From Tillus elongatus (Eukaryota > Arthropoda > Insecta > Coleoptera > Cleridae): a stretch of 64,000 nucleotides of DNA. The stretch spans positions 132,796,047-132,860,046 of the forward strand of contig OZ023269.1 of NCBI GenBank assembly GCA_964006375.1, read 5' to 3'. How positions within the stretch are numbered: the stretch's first letter is position 1; the number at the start of each line of letters is the position of its first letter. Below the pieces are notes generated by a model. The model was not told the DNA's origin, made no database searches, and was given only the letters and a program-made list of their open reading frames with translations. Both the position numbers and the translations under genes were made by a program. This document shows, piece after piece, positions 33,445 to 45,859 of the stretch.

Positions 33445-33965
33445 ATACTTAAAAACATACAAAATTTTCAACAAATGTTTCTTCAAAGAAAATTCATTAA
33501 ATTCATTTATAAGAAAATTCGCTATTAAATGCACATTTTCTACAAGAAAATTAGCTAATAGAAATAAATTGAATAAATTAAAAAATATTCAAAATCTGAT
33601 TTAAATACAGAACTATATACTTTTTCTGTGGCTTCACAGAGAAAATTCTCTTGCCTGTGGATGCTGTAAAAATTTCATCCGTTTGTAGAGAAGAAAATAA
33701 CCTCTTTGATGTTACAAATTTCTACGTCTATGTTAACTGTGGAACGGTTTTATCAACTAAGGGCAACAACAGCTGCTATTAAACTTGAATTAAAAGTCTT
33801 AAAAGTGCTTATCTTTGATTTTGAACAAAAAGTCGCTAAAAAAATATTGGAATTACACAATCTGATCAAATAACGTTAAAATTTAATCAAAGACGAAAAA
33901 AAGTTTAAAGAAAGAGAAATTCAGTCAGCGTGAGATTTGAATCAGCCATGCATATTAAATCAAAT
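33445..33965 (+). mobile_element. T1-family internal segment
   Basis: Matches the interior of the element at 44.25-45.8 kb: AATGTTTCTTCAAAGAAAAT, TTTCTGTGGCTTCACAGAGA, TGCCTGTGGATGCTGTAAAA, ACAAATTTCTACGTCTATGT and AAGGGCAACAACAGCTGCTA. T1 end not present. It ends near GAGATTTGAATCAGCC, a box-B-like sequence if read in reverse. Confidence 0.7.
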
Positions 33966-34139
33966 AAAATTCAGAAACTTTATTTGCCATTTTTTGATAC
34001 ATATAATTGACAATGCAGTCCCTAAATAAGCTCCTATAATACTGTAATAGTATTGTGCCAGTTAGCGGATGCATTGTTTATAACAAAGGTTGGGTTTATT
34101 CGTATCCATACAGATTTATCCGAAATTACATTGTCGGCT

Positions 34140-35640
34140 GTGGTCCCTTAGCCTGGTCATGCGCTGGTCGTTCTCTTGATTGATCGACGCGTGACTTAGC
34201 TACTGGACTCCTAGAGGCTGGCTCCACGTGCCACCCCTGACGTGACTGTCGGCAATGGGAATAACGCCCAGGGTTGATGGTCTACTAAAGTCTCGATCCC
34301 TCTCTTCGCAGGTGGTAGTGGAATTTTCCTTTACGTGATAGTAAAGGTTTTTCACGCCCGAGGAGGTATCACCCCATGCATCAAGGGGCCGGTGAAGTCC
34401 CAACGGACGTTTCCGGTTCTGGTGTATGAGTCGGTTTCCCTTATAAGCAAAAATTATGATGGCTCCTCCTTGTACAAAAGGTTCCGGAGATAAAGTACCC
34501 CTCCATTCGGATCTCCGGGAGAGGGGTGTACAGGGGGCGCCAGTATCAAGATTCAACATATTCTTCGCGAATATATGTGGCTCAAATTCTAACCTGAACT
34601 CCGTTCACCATTTCCTCCAGGCTAATAGGCTCCAACTCCTCTTCCTCACCGAAACCAAAAGCAGTGCCAAAACTGCCACAAATCCTTAATTTCCCGGGAT
34701 ATGAGCTACTTACTTCCTTTAGATTGCATGGAAGCGTGTGCACATACGTCCGTAGCAATCTACCCTGCACCAGACTACCCAATTTAGAAGCTCGAAGAAA
34801 ATACATACTATGGATAAAACTCTCTCTCAGGGCTGCAACTAAATTCATCTGTTGCATTTACCGGTCACCTTCTGACAACAACTTTGTCCAGCTCTTTGAC
34901 TACGTTTCTGAAAAAACCGACCATCTGATTTCTGAATATCCTTCCTCCGAGTTTACCATTCTTGGTGACTTCAATGTCCATAATAAGGAATGGCTAGGAT
35001 CCGATCCACAATCAAGAGCAGCGGAGGTCTTTGCAGTCAGAAATTCTTCAGCCAATATGGTTCAGTAACCCACTTACTTTCCTCGCATCCCAACACACAG
35101 CTCATATCCCTTGGGTCTCCTTCTTACTACAAAACCTGAATGCTATAAGATATCAGTCACCGCCCTCTTAGTCGCTCAGACCACGGTATGCCCACTGCTT
35201 CCTGCGCAATGCAACCCGAGGCCACACAGTCATCACACCCACGTATCGTTTGGCACTACAACTCCGCAAACTGGGACGAAATGCGGGACTACTTTTCCTC
35301 ATTCCATGGGCGTCTATCTGCTTCTCTCAACCTGACCCCACTGATATCTCACAAAACGTCACCGAAATTATTTAAGCTGGCATGGAATTATTTATTCCAC
35401 GTACACAGAAAACCTCTTCAGCAACTCAAAAGCCCCGGTTCTCTAAATCCTTTGACAAGGCCAGGTTTGAAAAGGTCAAAGCTCACAAAACGCTTCTACA
35501 CAATCCCAGTCAAGAAAACAGTCAAGCATTTAACGACGCAAGAAACCGCTATGTCCGCAGCTTGTGTTCTCCATCACGTATTGTGCACGTTAAATCTCAC
35601 CTTTTAAATTTAAAACAAAAATTCTTTCTTGATTTCAACA
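34140..35640 (+). mobile_element. Jockey-like LINE family J, copy J1 (5' half)
   Basis: 5' portion of a LINE whose 3' portions occur at 37.4-38.2, 46.9-48.6, 55.2-57.1 and 58.0-59.4 kb. It shares its leader (ACGCCCGAGGAGGTATCACC, GGGGCCGGTGAAGTCCCAAC) with J2. Encodes the endonuclease and part of the linker to the RT, then loses similarity at about 35640. The 5' boundary is uncertain. Confidence 0.82.
34456..35640 (+). pseudogene. LINE apurinic-type endonuclease (J1)
   Basis: N-terminal APE-like endonuclease of the J-family polyprotein. In order across two or three frames: FNIFFANICGSNSNLNSVHH with the conserved Asn, QLLFLTETKSS with the metal-binding Glu, FTILGDFNVHNKEWLG with the catalytic Asp-Asn pair, and RSDHGMPTA (35175-35195) with the SDH triad end. 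A stop at 34687-34689 and frame changes near 34670 and 35070-35170 inactivate it. The following linker reads WNYLFHVHRKP / FDKARFEKVKAHKTLLHNPS in shifting frames. It would nick host DNA to prime reverse transcription. Start chosen at the first Met of the open frame. Confidence 0.85.
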
Positions 35641-35768
35641 GAGTTGTTATTTTCCAAGTTGTTAGCACTTCTGATACCAAATGGATCAATCTTATAACAA
35701 CAGATGAAGCATGTTCCTTGGGCATTCAACTGTATAGTTTTTAGTCCTGTTTAACAAGACAAATTCCC

Positions 35769-35807
35769 CTGAGGATGACCTGTTAGGTAAGGTCGAAACG
35801 CGTCAGG
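35769..35807 (+). ncRNA. Possible hammerhead-like motif
   Basis: CUGAGGA (35769-35775), extra U, stem II GACC/GGUC with a 10-nt loop, GAAA (35795-35798), minimal CGCG, GUC (35802-35804), then AGG partly pairing with upstream CC. The core order fits a minimal hammerhead, but stem I has a C-A mismatch at its first position and no Penelope protein is adjacent. Low confidence. Confidence 0.35.
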
Positions 35808-35904
35808 ACAAGGAATAAAGTATTTGTTTGGAAAGAAAAGGCCTTTTATTCATCACCCAAAGATGTCAACCCCAAACATTTTGACGTTTAGGAACAGTAT
35901 TTTT

Positions 35905-35966
35905 TTTTTAATTCAAAAGTCGGGATCTCCTCATTAGTAACTTTTTTTAATGAAAATTCACTAAAA
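35905..35966 (+). mobile_element. T2-end fragment
   Basis: ATTCAAAAGTCGGGATCTCC, TCATTAGTAA and GAAAATTCACTAAAA: the outer part of a T2 terminus. Confidence 0.78.
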
Positions 35967-36683
35967 AGGGTTGAGAAATACTACCAGAATATCGAAAACT
36001 AACTCATTTGTAAATTTATCTCAAACTAGGTGAATGCTTTGGTAGCTTTTGTAGGTCAAGCACGCGCTTTCGCATGGGGTTATGTGCGGGTGGCTTTTAT
36101 GCAACTTTCTCTTTCCCTCTTTGTTTCCATATCTTGTCTTCTCCCGTTTATACCCCACAACTTTGCAACTTTGAGGTAACATTGATAACACTTAATCTAA
36201 TAAAGATAATGTATTGTCTTTAGCCAAAGTACAGTCTAGTCAGTCACTGTATAAATGTACTTGTTAACATTTATTGTCCAAATTGAGCTCTGCAAAGTTT
36301 CAGGATGCTGTGAACACTATTTCTATTGAGGTCACTATAGGAATTACTTTTGAGGAGTTAACTACCCCGAAGAGCTCTCTTAATTAAAGTTCTTGCGGTA
36401 TCCCATCGTACCTCAGAATGTGCAATCCTTTTTTTGCGTTTCCATTATCTGTGCCCTCAAAGTGTCTATTTCGTTTGCTGTTTTTCTTTCTCACTGAAGA
36501 GAGAGACTAACTAGCATCTTTATAACATAACATATATTTTTGTCCATCAAAATTCAAAAATATTATAGGACGCGTAGAATAAAAATGCCACTAAAAACTC
36601 ATTCAGCATAACACAATTTTATAACTACAATGTGGACCGCAGTTATGGAATAAAATTCACAATTCGAAGAAAAATAAGTACAT
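35967..36683. other. Unassigned sequence
   Basis: Nothing recognised, apart from a possible badly decayed LINE-like stretch near 36290-36400 that I could not confirm. Confidence 0.4.
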
Positions 36684-36684
36684 G

Positions 36685-36790
36685 ATAAGTACACTTGGAG
36701 AACTCAAATCACCACAACATACCTTTTTTTAAAGACCTTACGATCGTTTTACTAACCAAGTTAGGATCATCAGAGGATGAAAAAAATCTA
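36685..36790. mobile_element. Partial copy of the inverted-repeat element
   Basis: Left arm ATAAGTACACTTGGAGAACT, CACCACAACATACC, then a centre inverted relative to the 28.95-kb copy. Its core, read on the minus strand, is CTGATGATCC...GTTAGTAAAAC, so the GAAAC of the related copy is changed to TAAAAC. Confidence 0.6.
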
Positions 36791-36839
36791 AGCTAAATTA
36801 ACAGCTACAAATGTATTTATATGATACCTGTGGGTCCGG

Positions 36840-38365
<1,526 letters not shown>

Positions 38366-38369
38366 CTTG

Positions 38370-40730
38370 ACTCGTTAAAACTCCTATAGAAGGAAATACT
38401 GGCGTGTGATTGGCTCACGCCCAAAAACACCGTTGAAAAAGTTAATCCATCTGCGAAGTCCAGATATTACATTGAATAATATTGTCAAGAGACGGAATAT
38501 TTTATTCTCTTTGTTTCAATGTTTCCAATGCATAAAAAACGAAGTGACGGTTGGCGATTCGACCGCACCTAGTACTCCCGTATTTTTAAATGAATAGCCG
38601 ATTGTATTCGATTTTAAGAAAATTTATCTGGTCGCCCGCTATTTATATTTCAAAGAATTGAGGTATTTTATTTGAAACGATGGTTTTATGTTTGGAATAT
38701 ATTTGTAGTTAAATCATTTTTATTCTTTACCTCTTGAAAATATCTAAGGGAAGATATGACGTGTGTATAATGTGTAGCGCATGCATAAAACGCATAAAGA
38801 TAATATAGCCAATTTTCACAATCTTATTTGCCCACTTCAAATTAAAAGATATAGCGGCCATTTAAAAATTCTCAAATATATAGATAAATAAATAATAATA
38901 AATAATAAAGATAAAGATAATTAAGACTGTACGACGGCCTAAAAAGTCGATCGTAACACATTATAAGCAAAAAAAACGCAGTGCAATGAACAATACAAAA
39001 GATACGGACTTAGTGAGTTTACAAAACAAGTATTAAAGACACTATAAAAGTTTAGAAAAATAAAACCAAATTTTGTTTTTTCAATACATTAAAATATTTA
39101 TTGTCAGTTTATTTTAACATAATAAATCCAAACCTGCCACTATAGGTACCTGTATCTAGGTCATAATTTTTTGACAGCCATAAAATGTCAAGGATAAGGA
39201 TGCCGTGAATTTATAATGTCATTTCAAATAAATTATAATAACCGTATTATCTAAGATCAGTGTATCACAAGTTTCATAGCGTATAAAAGCTCTTATATCA
39301 TCTCCTTCATCTTATTTGCGAGACGATGAGCATGACTTATCTCTTCCCCCAGTCTTATATTCTTATTCCCAGTATTCCCAGCGTGTAGGGAATATTCATC
39401 ATTTCATGTCTACAACTTCACGAAACTCAAGTTTTACTAGACCTTCAAACTATTCATCTTACTTTATAATCTCTTTAATCCACTGTATTATATAGATACA
39501 CTTGTACATAGATTATAAAGGACATAATATTAAATAATGTATAAAATAAGATTGCATCTTATACAGATGTCATCTACAAGATCTTGTTGTCCAAGTAGTT
39601 TTTTAAAAATTAAACAGTGAAGCCGGTGTATCTCAAAGACATCATGAACTTGATTGTTGTGCCACAAAATTGGTGCTAACTCACTTTTTGTATAGTTAGA
39701 GTCTTCAAAAAAATGTCTCCTATGAGAATTTGCCAAACTTGTAATGCGCTAGGAAAAGAACGAGGATTCGTAACGCACTGCCCAAGAAGCCAGCTTGAGA
39801 CTAAAGACGTGCAGCTTTTAGACGCAAAGTTTTTCCATTCAAACTCGCGAGGGTAGTAACAAATGAAGAAATCTTTGAGGAGCAATTTCGATAATATAAA
39901 AGGCAGATATATATACAATATTTCTTATGCAATCAAGAGAAATTAGACTCACAGTGATAGATATATCTTCGATAAGGCGAAAAGCTTGTTGCTAAATGGA
40001 ATCTAAGAAGGACAAAGTGGCCTTTAGAGGAGAACCCTGGACATGAAAAGAATATCCCAGTTGTGGAGGTATCTATGTCTTATACAGTTTTTAGATAAAG
40101 CCAATTTTCCGATAGGGAGTTGCGATTGGAGGAACAAACAAAACAGTTTCTGAAGAAAAATGTCCATGGTAGTAAAGGCATAGGTTGTAAATATTTCTAA
40201 TCAAAAGGAATTAAATTAGATAAATAGATACATCTCTTAAAAGCGAGCAGGTTATTTCTAAATCGTGTGCAAGAAGGATACAGTGGCCTTTAAGGCGGCA
40301 ACCCAGTCATGAAAAGAATATTCCCACTCTGGACATGTCTATGCCCTATAAAGTTTAAAAAGCTACTGCGGTCAAAACAAAATTTGAATTCAGAACGGGC
40401 ACGCAAGCTTCTTCACTACAGCTTTCTCAATATTGTAGATCCCAGTAAAGATCATCTGCAACCGGATGTAAAGAGGTAGTTGTTGGGTAGTATTTTGCCA
40501 GCCGTCGGAATGCCTAGGCTTTCTGGTTCACTTTTCCTAGAGGGGATGCAATTCTGTGTTTTTGAGGCGTTAAACTTGCAAAATTACAAATGATAATCTT
40601 AGACTCATAATCATGTCTGGGGCTAATTTATTTAATTCTAATCGATAAGGAACTAGAAACAGATATCATAAAAGAATTTGTGGAGAGCCCTAGATTCATT
40701 ATAATTGAAAAAGGGTGGCTAAAGTTACTA
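38370..40730. other. Unassigned AT-rich sequence
   Basis: No coherent gene or known repeat. Open frames at 39530-39918 (-) (for example LAPILWHNNQVHDVFEIHR) could be a very decayed LINE C-terminus, but landmarks are too few to call. Confidence 0.4.
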
Positions 40731-40734
40731 CATT

Positions 40735-41402
40735 ATCCAAAAAGTCTAGACGCAGCAAGTGCGTTATGGAAGTGAATTTTCATTAAAATGTTTTTAATAG
40801 CAAATATGTTCCTTTAATTCAAGCAGGCATCAATTTTGTCACCGGGATAACATATATAGTAGAAAAAATGTACCATATTTGATCCAAATAACTTATTGCT
40901 TGGAAATGTACAAACATTATCCGAAAATAAAGTTAAAATGTTTCCGAGAAAACTCGTTTCCTAGTCGACGAACCTTAGGTAGCAAATTGAGTTATTGAAT
41001 TTTGAAGCATTTAGTGAAAATTCGCTACCAAAACGCACTGACTGCGTCTCGATTTTTTTACAAACATGCATCATATTTCGATGAAAAATGCAAAAATGCA
41101 ATAAACAATGTTCCAAAAAAAATGTAGGTAACACCAACGACTTATGGGCTACCTGTGATTGTCAAAATAATTCTATAGGATGCAGCTCAAGACACCCTAT
41201 AGGTAAGGTATACAATTTTTTCTCGTATCTTATATTGAGCTTTACCGTAGAAATGCGTCACCCTGTATATATGTAAGCAAAAAGTAAACCTGGATATGAG
41301 TTCTAGGAGGCCTAGTTCGCGCTCATTTGAAGAAATTTTTTCAAAATTCAAAAGTCTGGATCTTCTTATTAGTGATTTTTTTAAAGAAAATTCATTAAAA
41401 CT
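40735..41402 (+). mobile_element. T1/T2 element, about 670 bp
   Basis: Best-preserved short copy: T1 end AAAAAGTCTAGACGCAGCAA, internal inverted T1 (CAAAACGCACTGACTGCGTC, to about 41055), the segment CACCAACGACTTATGGGCTA / ACCTGTGATTGTCAAAATAA, then the T2 block ATATGAGTTCTAGGAGGCCT and GAAAATTCATTAAAAC at 41387-41402. Aligns through its length with 9762-10383 and, inverted, 53075-53745. Confidence 0.8.
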
Positions 41403-41889
41403 GGTAACCTTGGCAACTTTTCCGATGTCATCATTGAATTGGACATCCTCAATAACCCTTCTGTAGCAAATTTTAATTTTTTCATTCAGCTCTTTCTGCA
41501 ATATGAGCCCGTTCCGGGATTTTCGAACTAAAATGCTGTGTTGTCATATTTTAAAATTCAAATAAAGTAGATATCTAATATTTGGAGGTTTCAGTCTCAG
41601 TGAAGCGCTGAATTCATGGCAATAAAAAGAAGGTGGGTGTTGTATTTTAAAAAACAAAGTTACCTGCATTTTCTGAAAAACGGTAAACTTGGTAATATTG
41701 CCGATGCTATTATTAAATCAGGCATCACCAACAACCCCCTTGCAGCAAATTTTAACTTTTTTTATGAAGCGTTTTCTGAAATATTAAACTGTTCTTTGAG
41801 TTTTAGAACACAGTTCATAAACCCCATTACTGAAATTACCTGGAAACATATAGCCAACATTCATCGAACCCCCGTTCTATAAAGCTTGC

Positions 41890-42650
41890 CGAAAAACAGT
41901 ACTTACTAAAAATTCGGTCTATAATTATTGGCGCAAAAGTCCTAGCAGTGAAACTCACGCCACCTGTGTATCAGCAAATAACAGGTGCAAGCAGATAATT
42001 GATCAATCCTAAAATGACCTTCTACAATCAATAAGCGATGAAGCCATCTCATCTGCAAACAATACCCGACGTTTTTGATCAATGACAAAAATTGTAGGTA
42101 GAAATCAGCAGCCCCTTTCCCCTATGGCTTCAAATGATGAAGTATTACTGTATCGTTAAAAAAAAAAGATCTAATTGCCAGTATATTTGTTTTAAATTCC
42201 ACGCCTGATCTGCACGGAAGTAGCCCACCAACTATTCCAGCTGTAAAGTAAAAAATGAGAGAAATATTTTTCAAACATCCTACTATGAAGCGCATTTTCA
42301 CAAATTTAGATATAATAAACCTACCATAATCTGGTATATTTCCAGCAATAGTCCTTAAGATGTGTGTTCCTGAACTGACTACAATTCTATGTATTTTATC
42401 GGTACTACAATCAACATTTCTCCTTAGAAATGGTTTCGTCAGTATTTCCGCTTGCGACGTTTAATCAGCAAACTCGTTCTAGTCAAAAAGCGTATGATTT
42501 TAGTGTCCAATTAGTCACTCGTCGAACAGTTCTTTATGAATCCGCGTTCTTTCCCAAAAAGTCTAAAAGTTTCGAATGCCCTTTTAGCAGACATATTACC
42601 GAAGATATATATAATCTCCAACTATTCAAGAAGCGAGGAAAGATCCATAT
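41890..42650 (+). pseudogene. Decayed Jockey-like LINE fragment
   Basis: Weak LINE signature: residues SNDEVLLYR, LNSTPDLHGSSPPTIPAVK near 42200 resemble the linker before RT motif 0, and TRRTVLYESAFFPKKSK plus DIYNLQLFKKRG (42505-42640) resemble the extreme C-terminus (pattern SFFPR-LWN-LP, YNLQLFK). The RT between them is gone, so this would be an internally deleted copy. The call rests on few residues. Confidence 0.55.
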
Positions 42651-42800
42651 TGTGGCGCAACAATCATGGGGTTTCTTAGGCTCTACCTTTCGTGAAGTAT
42701 TCCTTAAAAAAAACTAAAGATCAAAATGACGAAAAAACGTAATGATAAATGGATATAAATGGATATAAAGCTAAACAGCTAATAACTTGAACAAGTATAA

Positions 42801-43320
42801 TTGTTCACGTACCTCGAGAACATTTTTACGGATGGTGATAAACGTAGCAAAAAACTTCGAAGGACGATCGCGATGGAAAAGCAAGCATTCAATAGACAAA
42901 TTACTCTTCTCACTAATAAACATTTTAACTTGAACCCGAGGAAGAGGGTAATCAAGTCGTACGTATCGAGTGTTTTAATGTACGGGGCGGAAAGCTTGAC
43001 TGACTAAGCAGAATATGCAGAGAATAGAAGCTATAGAAATGTGGACATGAAGAAGAAAGATGTTTGCGGAAAGAATTTAAGAGAAGAGAAAGACAGCATT
43101 TATTGGACATATTTTGAGACAGTAACTTTCTGAGAGGATTGTTTGAAGGACACATTCTCGGGAAAAAGAGGTAGACCAAAACGAAAGCCTCTGGGAAACC
43201 TGGCATAACTAATTAAGTGCGGCAGCTACAATAAATCAAAGGATGCTGTTGGAATAAGAGAATCATGGTTAGGACGACAGAGCGAGGTCGCTGTTAGATT
43301 GCGATGATGATGATGCTAAT
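42801..43320 (+). pseudogene. LINE post-RT C-terminal fragment
   Basis: YLENIFTDGDKRSKKLRRTI, AMEKQAFNRQITLLT and KSYVSSVLMYGAESLTD (stop near 43005), then in broken frames RIEAIEMW, HILRDNF-like and GRPKRKPL, to GCCGCT-like linker and a (GAT)n tail at 43304-43315. The YG-AESWTL, RRR and GRPR landmarks are those of the region following RT in LINEs that end in simple repeats, as in the insert at 44.8 kb. No catalytic residues. Confidence 0.78.
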
Positions 43321-43329
43321 GAAAAGTCT

Positions 43330-44245
43330 TAGAAAATGTTAGTAACAGTATGTTATCTGGTACCTGCTTATTATTTTATTTACGAAAACAAATTTTATTC
43401 TAAATCTAGTTAATGCATGACTATAAAACGTACATTTTAAAATTGAAATTCTCTACCATAACGCATTTTCAGCTCCAGGTTATTAAATAAGAATTGCCGA
43501 CGATAGTTTTCTTGTAGCAAAAATAAATATGGAATTTAATATGTTCTACCAAGAGCTTAGAGGTATCAAAAGGAAAATATCTAATATAGGTAACTCGACG
43601 CATATCTCAAGAACACATTGTAAAATAGTCCACGCTGGCAAAGCTTGAGGAAACAGCTACTAAGAGGTTTTATAGAGATATATATTAAAAGGCAATAACT
43701 GTAAAGCATCCAGCTTTGATATTTCTTGTTTTATTTTCTTGTGCCACTCAGATTAATTGAACGAAAACAGACGACTTCCTTAATATTGCGCGCTCTTTGA
43801 TCTGCAGTCTGTGATATTACCAAATCGATCGGAATTTCTTTATAAATATAAATATACCACTGGCATATATCTAGGAAAATTTATTTTCCTTGAACAGAAA
43901 ATATGGTAAAATAAATAGTACATAACATGGCTTGTCTACAAGTATGTCCTCTTAAATCTGTCTCAGACAACTTCACTTTAGAAAATTACATTTTGAATGA
44001 AATTACCTAGGAAATTGAAATAAAGCTTTAAGCAATGCTGAAAAGTTTTTCTTAAGAATATGCTTGCTTGCCTCTAAAATATTCAAGAAGCAGTCTCTTT
44101 GTCATTAGAAAAGTTATCGCTGACAAGTTGACATATGACTTTTAGCAAACTTCTACATTTCCGACTTTTAACATAACCATTTGAAAAATGATTTAAAGTT
44201 TTTGATTACTATCTAATATTCCTTCCATTGCAATAATTATAAGCT
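43330..44245. other. Unassigned AT-rich sequence
   Basis: A possible weak T1-like end (CTACCATAACGCATTTTCAG) lies near 43452; otherwise nothing recognised. Confidence 0.4.
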
Positions 44246-44779
44246 TAAAAAAGTCTGGACGCAGCAAGTGCGTTATGGTAGTGAATTTTCATAAAAATGC
44301 TTTTAATGTCAAATATGTCTTTTTTAATGAAAGCAGGCAGCAAATTTGGCTAAATATTTTTTACACAAAATTCTGCTAAAAGCGTACATAAAATTAAAAT
44401 TATATACCTAATCTGTCATTAAAATTGCAAATAAAATCATTTGTTTGCACGAAAATCCATTACAACCTTATTTGCGATCAAATTTCGTTTAAAAAATAAA
44501 CTGAATAATTTTTCATACAAAAATTCTCAGCAAACGTTTCTTTAAAGAAAATTTATTAAATCCATTTATAAGAAAATTCGCTACTAAAAGAACATTTTGT
44601 ACAAGAAAATTAACTAACATAAATAGAAATAAATTAAATAAATTAAAAATCTGATCTAAATACAGAACTAGATACTTTTTCTGTGGCTTCACAGAGAAAA
44701 TTATTTTGCCTGTGGATGCTGTAAAAATTGAATCCGGGTGTAGAGAAGAAAACAACCTCTTCTCATGTCACAAATCTCT

Positions 44780-45474
44780 TCTTCTTGAATGCCGTCTCCT
44801 CTTAGAAGGTTGGCTATCATCATGGCTATTCTCACTTTTGATGCTGCAGCTCTGAACAACTCAACGGAACTACAGTTGTACCATTTTCTCAGATTATTTA
44901 GCCAGGAAATGCGTCTTCTTCCTCTGCTTCTCTTTCCCTGTATCTTTCCCTGCATAATATTCTGCAACAATACATATTTCTCTCCTCTCATCACGTGGCC
45001 CAGATATTGCAGCGTCCTTATTTTAATTGTGTTCAATGTTTCTTTTTCTTTTCTCATTCTTCCCAGTACCTGCTCATTTGTTACCATGTCTACCCAACTT
45101 ATCCTCAAGATCCTTCTATATGACCACATCTCAAATGCGTCCAGTCGATCACTTATATCTTTCTTTAGCGTCCATGATTCCATCCCATATAGCAACACCG
45201 AGAAAACGTAGCATCTCAATATTCTGACTCTGAGTTGTAAGTTAAGATCTCTACTGCATAACACGCTTCTCATTCTGTTAAATATGGTTCTGGCTTGTCC
45301 AATGCTTAAATTAATTTCTTCAGCGTACTCATTATTTTCATTGACAGTTGTTCCCAGGTACCTGTACGTACTGACTTTCTCTACTAGTTCTCCGTTGATC
45401 CATAGGTTTTCCTGTTGCTGAACTGATTTTGTAATGGTCATAAAATTGGTCTTTTTAATATTTAAGGTAACTCC
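44780..45474 (-). pseudogene. LINE post-RT C-terminal domain, long open frame
   Basis: An uninterrupted frame covers the whole insert and runs on into flanking DNA to 44701. It reads LNIKKTNFMTITK (end of palm), VEKVSTYRYLGTTVNENNEY (typical YLG motif), FNRMRSVLCSRDLNLQLRVR, LLYGMESWTLKKD, DAFEMWSYRRILRISWVD, LQYLGHVMRG, GKRSRGRRRISWLNNLRKW and MMIANLLRGDG near the end. These are the connection and C-terminal parts of a LINE RT protein (RTE/Jockey-related; clade not resolved). The absence of stops over 230 codons suggests a young insertion. It lacks all catalytic RT motifs and cannot be autonomous. Confidence 0.88.
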
Positions 45475-45475
45475 G
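44780..45475 (-). mobile_element. LINE 3' end inserted in the T1-family element
   Basis: A 696-bp 5'-truncated LINE on the minus strand with a 9-bp TSD CAAATCTCT (44771-44779 and 45476-45484). Its 3' end is GAAGAAGA-type simple sequence, with no poly(A). Confidence 0.9.
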
Positions 45476-45859
45476 CAAATCTCTAAGTCTACGTTAACTG
45501 TGGCACGGTTTTACCAACTAAGGGCAACAACAGCTACTATTAAATTTAAATTAAAAGTCTTAAAAGTGCTTATCTTTCATTTTTAACAAAAAGCCGCAAA
45601 AAATATATTGGAATTACACAATCTGATCAGATAACGTTAAAATGGAATCAAAGATGAAAAAAGTAAAAAGAGTAATTCAGCCACCAGTGAGATTTGAACC
45701 CACGTCCCTACGCTCAGCAATCAGGAATTTTTTATCAATATTCACAATAATTGAGACACTGAGTTTCTGCCACACTGTATATCAAGAAAAACTTAGTTTA
45801 TTAAGTAAGTTGAATTTTAATAAAAATTCTCCACCGTAGTAGTCCGTAGTGCTCCGTCA

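Larger units (their letters stand above)
44247..45790 (+). mobile_element. T1-family element split by a LINE
   Basis: Starts AAAAAAGTCTGGACGCAGCA with TAGTGAATTTTCAT, continues through the TTTCTGTGGCTTCACAGAGA and TGCCTGTGGATGCTGTAAAA phrases to CAAATCTCT at 44771-44779, then resumes at 45476 (CAAATCTCTAAGTCTACGTT) and runs on through AAGGGCAACAACAGCTACTA to about 45790. Comparison with 33.4-33.97 kb, which has no insertion, shows the two halves are contiguous. The box-B-like GGGTTCAAATCTC (45694-45706, minus strand) sits near its end. Confidence 0.78.

Noticed and set aside
36739..36775. Hammerhead motif in the second inverted-repeat copy
   Set aside because: The GAAAC core is replaced by TAAAAC and stem I is absent, so it could not be active.
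39530..39918. LINE C-terminus on the minus strand
   Set aside because: A few suggestive residues only, no catalytic or diagnostic motif and no neighbouring LINE parts.
44247..45790. LTR retrotransposon
   Set aside because: No paired direct LTRs, primer-binding site, gag or integrase; only the T1-family repeat and an inserted LINE.
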